A DNA stretch of 64,000 nt from Amorphophallus konjac (Eukaryota > Streptophyta > Magnoliopsida > Alismatales > Araceae): positions 564,581,581 through 564,645,580 of the forward strand of contig CM040121.1 in the NCBI GenBank assembly GCA_022559845.1, read 5' to 3'. A program made the position numbers and the translations under genes. Shown piece by piece: positions 59,500-64,000 of this stretch. Numbering within the stretch: the first letter of the stretch is position 1; each line of letters begins with the position of its first letter. The notes beneath the pieces are model-generated. The model made no database searches, was not told the origin of the DNA, and was given only the letters and a program-made list of their open reading frames with translations.

Positions 59500-59970
59500 G
59501 TGAGTGACGGTCACTCCAGTGACCGTCACATGCTTGCAACGCCCCTAGAGGGGTGCGTTACTTCCCCGGGGGTTGGCCGGGACAGCGACGGTCCCACGAC
59601 TGGCCGCCGTTTGCTAGTCCAGGCCGTCGCTTGGTTTTCGACCGTTGGTTTTTCTGTTGGGGTCTGCGCGAGTAACGCGCCTTGGCCAGCGCGTTACATC
59701 CGTGTAACGCGCTGGGGCGAGCGCGTTACTTCCCAGGTTATACCAGGTGCGAGGGCGCGTGTGACGCGCCAGGGTAGGCGCGTCACATCCTTGCAACGCG
59801 TCGAGCCCGACGCGTTACATTCGTGTAACGCGCGGGGGCAAGCGCGTTGTTTCTGGGCGCGAGTAGGGCGCCAGGGCAGGCGCGTCGTTTGCGTGTGACG
59901 CCCTGGGCCAGGCACGTTGCTTTCGAGCGACGCGCTGGACCAGGCGCGTTACTTCCCTTGCTCCTCTGGC
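59500..59970 (+). repeat. Palindrome-rich GTAACGCG/CGCGTTAC cluster in the chromovirus LTR
   Basis: About seven to eight imperfect inverted repeats, each pairing 'gtaacgcgc' or 'gtgacgcgcc' with 'gcgcgttac' or 'gcgcgtcac' across a 5-8 base loop. They are spaced about 45-50 bp. Clear examples are at about 59671-59697 and 59702-59729. No coding signal. Confidence 0.75.
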
Positions 59971-61155
59971 CGTGTGACGGCCTGCGTTAGACCACCATTT
60001 GCTTGTGACGGACCAGGGGTGGACTGCCACTTGCCTGGCTGCCAATGAGGTTGGCAACCTCGTTTTTACTCCGACTGTGGTCGCCGTGCGACGGGGCTGT
60101 TCGTGGGGTGATTCCCACACGTCGTCGGATGCGGACGTTGTTTTCCGTTATCTTGAGAGTCTACTCCTTCAGTGACCCTCCACTAGCCGTAGCCCACCAG
60201 TACGAGGTGCTGGTCTCACCTGGGAGTGGTGTACGGGCACCCACCTTTCGAGACGGTTTGTGGACCGGTTACCGTAGGCCTCTCGTCTTAGCCAGAGTCC
60301 GGTTGCGGGGGAAAACCGGTCAGAGGGCCAGACCTAGGACGCGTGGTCTGTGTGTGCACACGTGGTTGGGGGCGGTTGGACCCACGTCGACGGGCGTGAC
60401 CCCAGCTAGTCACTTGTTGTGGTTACTTGTACGGTGTTTGCGCCTCGGGTAGGACCTACCACGTCAGGCGGTTCACCTGCGGTGCGGTGTCAGACGTCAG
60501 GGGACGCTACCGGCTGTGCTTCTAGTGGGTGGTACTCCTATCGAGTACGGAGTGTCAGACTGTCAGTCGTGTGTTTCCGACCTTCGGGTTTGTCGGTTTG
60601 GCCGTTGAGCTTTGGTCTTCTTACCGTGGTACGGGTGTCGGTGTGCGTGCCATGGGACCTTTGTCTTGTAGAGTACAGGGCTTTCTTTTCCGATGTACTC
60701 TCCTACCGCTAGTGTAGTGGTTTCTCGTTTTACGAGGTAGGGTTCGAGTGATCCCTACTGAGTCTTGTTCCGAGACTCATTCCCTGCGTGTTTTCACCGT
60801 GTTTCAGGTGAGGCGCCACCTTCGGGGAGCGCGTCAGGAGCGCAGCGTGGTGCGGGTGCCCAGAGGTAGTGCCAGAGGTCAGAGCCGGGGGATGCCCCGT
60901 GTAGCTGTACTTTTCTTCCTTGTCACTGTACTAGTCGTGGACTGTTGTTATTGCCATTTTGTCATTGTGGACCATGTAAATTGTTAATTTATTTCTTGCT
61001 TAATATTAACTGTTTAATTTCTGCAATTATTTGTGATACTTGTGTAGTCTCCACACCATTCTTTTAACCCTTCCGAGCCTTCGGGTTCGTGGGTGGCGGT
61101 GCGAGTCTCGGGTTATCGGGCCTTCCCGGTAATCGGATTCTCGGGTCGTTACAGC

Positions 61156-61167
61156 TGGTATCAGAGC
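61156..61167 (+). other. Chromovirus primer-binding site
   Basis: TGGTATCAGAGC, a perfect 12-base match to the complement of the initiator-Met tRNA 3' end, two bases after the LTR. Confidence 0.92.
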
Positions 61168-61317
61168 GCGGTTGTGGAATTACATGAGAATCATAGGTAA
61201 TTGTAGTGGTCCACTAGTCCACAACGATGATGTACAGGTGACGCTGGCATTGGGCATCGTGTGTTTGTTTTGACCTTGCCGTTTTCGTGTTTTCTGTCTT
61301 GTGCTTCAGGAGCGAGT

Positions 61318-64000
61318 ATGGCGCCGAGGAGGAGTTCTCGCTCTCAGCAGGGGCAGTCGGCTGGAGGTCAGGAGATTCAGCAGGGGGTCCAGAGGGACCA
61401 GGAGGAGCATAGCAGAGCGCCACCGGGGGCTACCGAGGCCGCTGATGCTGCGAGGGTTCCGGGGGCCGAGGGTTTCTTCCGTGGCATGTACCAGCTTATG
61501 TCTCAGCAGTTCGGCGGAGAGGCTGGTGAGGGCTCGTCTGCTAGGGGTGGGCTAGGCCGAGCGGTGAGGGACTTCATGCAGTTCCATCCACCTTACTTTA
61601 GCGGCCAGGCAGACCCTGATGCGGCTCGTGATTGGCTCGATGAGATGGAGCGGGTGTTCAGTTCTGCGAAGAGTGCTGCCGAGGACAGAGTGGTGTTGGC
61701 CTACAGCCAGTTGCAGGGTACGGGTCGGAGGTGGTGGTCTTCCGAGTGGAAGACGTCCTTTCAGCTTCGTCCACTTGAGCAGATCGAGTGGGATGACTTT
61801 GTCGGTGCTTTCGAGCGTACGTACTGTCCAGATATTGTTGCCACGCAGCGGATGCGGGAGTTTCTGGAGCTGGTGCAGGGTGACATGTCCGTGTTGCAGT
61901 TTGTCGAGCTGGGTCGGTATGCACCTCACATCATGGAGCATGAGATGGTGAGGACCGCGCAGTTTGTGCAGGGCTTGAGGCTGGAGCTGAGGCACCATTT
62001 GATCGCGAATGGGGCCACTGATCTAGAGACAGCGTCTCGTGTTGCGATTTCTTTGGAGATGGATATGCAGAGGACTCGAGGACCGGTCAGCCAGGGGCAG
62101 TCCTTGTCAGGTCGCAGCCAGCAGTCGGCTACCCAGCCATTGTTGGCAGTTTCGGCCGAAACTGATACGTTTCGGCCGAAACGTATCGGTTTCGGCCGGT
62201 ACCGATCCGAAACCGGACCAAAACACTGTAGCAGGTCCGAAACAATTAAAAAAACATTATTTAAATAGTTTCGGACGAAACTGGTCAGTTTCGGTCCGAA
62301 ACTGGTCAGGATTATTACTTTTTAAAATTTTTTAACTGGTTTCATCCGGTTTCGGCCGAAACCGAAACCGATACCGAAACCGAGTCGTATCGGTTTCGGA
62401 CCCGGCCGAAACCGAGTCCGAAACCGACACTGCCATCCTTGTACCCAGCAGCAGGGTTTCTTCCAGCATGCGTCGGGTGGTTCAGGAGTACCGGCATCGG
62501 CAGCTTCGGTGACAGGATCTGCGTCCTTTGGCTCGAAGGTCAAGAAGTTCTTGAAGAAGAATTTCCGTAAGAAGCACAAGGATCAGGGGCAGGCTTCATC
62601 GGGCAGTGTACAGCAGCTGATTCCTTTGCAGCGTCAGGGATCAGCGGGTGGAGCGCGTGGACCTTGTCCACGGTGTGGTGGGACCCACCCAGGCAGGCAG
62701 TGCACGGCGCCGATCATCTATTTTCGGTGTGACCAGCCAGGGCACATGGCGCGTGACTGTCCTCAGAGACCGCCGCAGCAGCAGTTTCCTCAGCAGCAGA
62801 GGCAGCAGCAGCAGCAGGGACAGTATCCACCGCTACCCAGGTCAGCCAGCGTGGGAGGCAGGCAGAGGGCTCGAGGCCAGATCACGCACTTGACCAGGGC
62901 AGAGGCAGTGGCGTCGCAGCTCGTGGAAGGTACCGTTCAGATTTTGGGTTGTGCGGCTCGGGTTTTGTTCGATTCTGGCGCGTCTCATTCGTTTATTTCG
63001 GAGGATTTCGCGTCGAACGTCGAGGAGCCGGTGACCCAGTTGTCCTGTGATTTGGCAGTGAAGTTACCTTCGGGTGATTTTATGATCACTCCGTATTGCT
63101 TCGATCAGGTTCCGGTTTGGATCGATGGGCGGAGTATGCCAGGCAGGTTGTATGCGTTGCAGCTTCGGGATTACGATGTGATTTTAGGCATGGATTGGCT
63201 CGAGACTCATGGAGCGGTGGTAGATTGTGGGATGAAGAGGGTCTACTTCCAGCATCCGAGCAAGAGGACCTTCTATTTTCAAGATATCCGTTCCGCCTCT
63301 TCTCGATTCCTTATCTCTGCTATTCGAGCCCGTCGATTGCTTGATTCAGGTTGTCAGGGTTTTCTCGCGTCAGTGGTTGTGTCTGACCGGATGGAGTCGG
63401 ATGTCGAGGACATTGCGGTGGTATGCGAGTTTCCCGACGTTTTTCCCGAGGAGTTGCCTGGATTACCTCCCCAGCGGGAGATCGATTTCGTGATCGAGGT
63501 TGTGCCTGGTACGGGACCTTTGGCGAAGGCTCCCTACCGTATGGCCCCCGCTGAGCTGAGGGAGTTGAGCGCGCAGTTGCATGAACTGTTGGCCAAGGGG
63601 TATATTCGTCCGAGCTTTTCCCCTTGGGGTGCGCCCGTGTTGTTTGTGAAGAAGAAGGACGGTAGTCTGCGCTTGTGCATTGACTATCGGCAGCTGAATG
63701 AAGTGACCATTAAGAACAAGTATCCGTTGCCGCGGATTGATGATTTGTTCGACCAGCTTCAGTCTGCGCGAGTGTTCTCGCGGATTGATTTACGATCCGG
63801 TTACTATCAGCTGAGAATTCGCGAGTCCGATGTGGAGAAGACTGCATTCAGTACGAGGTACGGGCATTATGAGTTCTTGGTGATGCCGTTTGGGCTCACC
63901 AATGCCCCAGCAGCCTTCATGGACTTGATGCAGAGGGTGTTTCATCCGTATTTGGACCAGTTCGTGGTCATCTTCGTGGACGACATCCTTGTTTATTCGC
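61318..64000 (+). pseudogene. Chromovirus gag-pol, broken only by a MITE; continues beyond the window
   Basis: The ATG at 61318 starts gag (MAPRRSSRSQQG) with capsid segments (DPDAARDWLDEMERVF, WDDFVGAFERTY, FVQGLRLEL). A MITE interrupts at 62138. The 304 bp element plus its 8 bp duplication total 312 bp, so the frame downstream is preserved, but the MITE brings a stop at 62266-62268. After it: a basic nucleocapsid, then a knuckle reading [14 protein letters not shown], with Tyr in place of the first Cys. Next are protease active site DSGASHS (62971) and RT motifs [48 protein letters not shown] and catalytic FVDDILVYS at the window edge. No other stop is seen. Tekay/Del-like by sequence and LTR; integrase is outside. 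Confidence 0.9.
62138..62441. mobile_element. hAT MITE (304 bp) in chromovirus gag
   Basis: Flanked by a perfect 8-bp duplication TACCCAGC (62130-62137 and 62442-62449). Ends are CATTGTTGGCAGTTTCGG and, on the complement, CAAGGATGGCAGTGTCGG, the ends of hATs 1, 2 and 4. It keeps the 44-bp palindrome (62154-62197, one mismatched pair) and the 3' GAAACCGA-rich part, with no coding capacity. A deletion derivative likely moved by the related full-length transposase. Confidence 0.93.

Larger units (their letters stand above)
58605..61153 (+). repeat. 5' LTR of a chromovirus (Ty3/gypsy, Tekay/Del-like), 2549 bp
   Basis: Starts TGTAATATCCCGG and ends CGGGTCGTTACA (TGTAA/TTACA inverted ends). The first 300 bases are GC-rich with many 'tttcgga' phrases. 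A TATA box is at 58942 and a C/T-rich leader follows. 59500-59970 holds a run of imperfect palindromes around GTAACGCG/CGCGTTAC. Two bases after the LTR end comes a perfect initiator-Met primer site. It inserted in the transposase of hAT 5; the 5 bases before it are TATCC. Confidence 0.9.
56909..64000 (-). mobile_element. hAT transposon 5 (partial; split by a chromovirus, right end outside)
   Basis: The left end is CAAGGATGGCAGTACCGG at 56909, preceded by the 8 bases GAATGGCA, which should recur at the far end outside the window. The 3' non-coding part is like that of hAT 1. The transposase is cut at 58604 by the chromovirus LTR. Beyond that only chromovirus is seen to 64000. Confidence 0.75.

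Noticed and set aside
59011..60987. Multiple ORFs of 60-240 aa in the chromovirus LTR
   Set aside because: They are inside a non-coding LTR with GC-rich palindromes; no domain or conserved start.
1..64000. tRNA, rRNA, CRISPR arrays, operons or bacterial-type features
   Set aside because: None visible; the DNA is plant nuclear with spliced genes and retroelements.

Overview
This window is nuclear DNA of a flowering plant, from a transposon-dense region. The evidence is plant-type Ty3/gypsy elements (Tat lineage with an archaeal-type RNase H, and a chromovirus), L1-type LINEs, a TRIM, hAT transposons with a plant-type BED/DUF659 transposase, an endogenous pararetrovirus, and exons of a plant chloroplast-biogenesis gene with GT-AG introns. 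No species can be named. A 100-base N run at 13960-14059 is an assembly gap.

Layout. 1-2479: the 3' part of a long Tat-type LTR (LTR A). 2480-10208: the 3' half of a minus-strand Tat element. It holds pol (RNase H, archaeal RNase H, integrase), long tandem arrays, and an extra ORF antisense to pol. 10209-13501: a complete 3.3 kb LTR (LTR B) in plus orientation, followed by a primer-binding site and a gag-like start that runs into the gap. 14060-17585: integrase tail and 3' non-coding region of a plus-strand Tat element, followed from 17586 by a different LTR (LTR C). 19500-24900: LINEs, including a roughly 740 bp head-to-tail array of a chimeric LINE/LINE unit.

26036-27307: three exons that fit a CCB2/CCB4-family protein (haem attachment to cytochrome b6). 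The intron after the third exon holds a set of insertions nested up to three deep, 27479-42347. A TRIM of about 306 bp has one hAT in its 5' LTR (27512-32397) and another in its internal domain (32545-42205). That second hAT contains a third (33699-38862). All three hATs have perfect 8-bp target duplications, so the order of events can be read directly.

About 43840-56683: a decayed endogenous Caulimoviridae copy on the minus strand, interrupted by an 817 bp hAT-like MITE (45063-45879) and a full-length hAT (51352-56207). An inverted piece of the viral tail lies at 56684-56900. 56909 onward: a fifth hAT, split by a chromovirus (LTR 58605-61153, gag-pol from 61318 to the window end). The chromovirus gag-pol is broken only by a 304 bp hAT MITE at 62138-62441.

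The most notable system is one hAT family with five autonomous-type copies (one a divergent relative) plus one MITE. Its close members carry a 44 bp near-perfect or perfect palindrome just inside the 5' terminal repeat, a different palindrome at the 3' end, and 5' tandem repeats. The copy at 33699-38862 appears coding-intact (predicted 1028 aa over five exons), so it is the candidate autonomous source.
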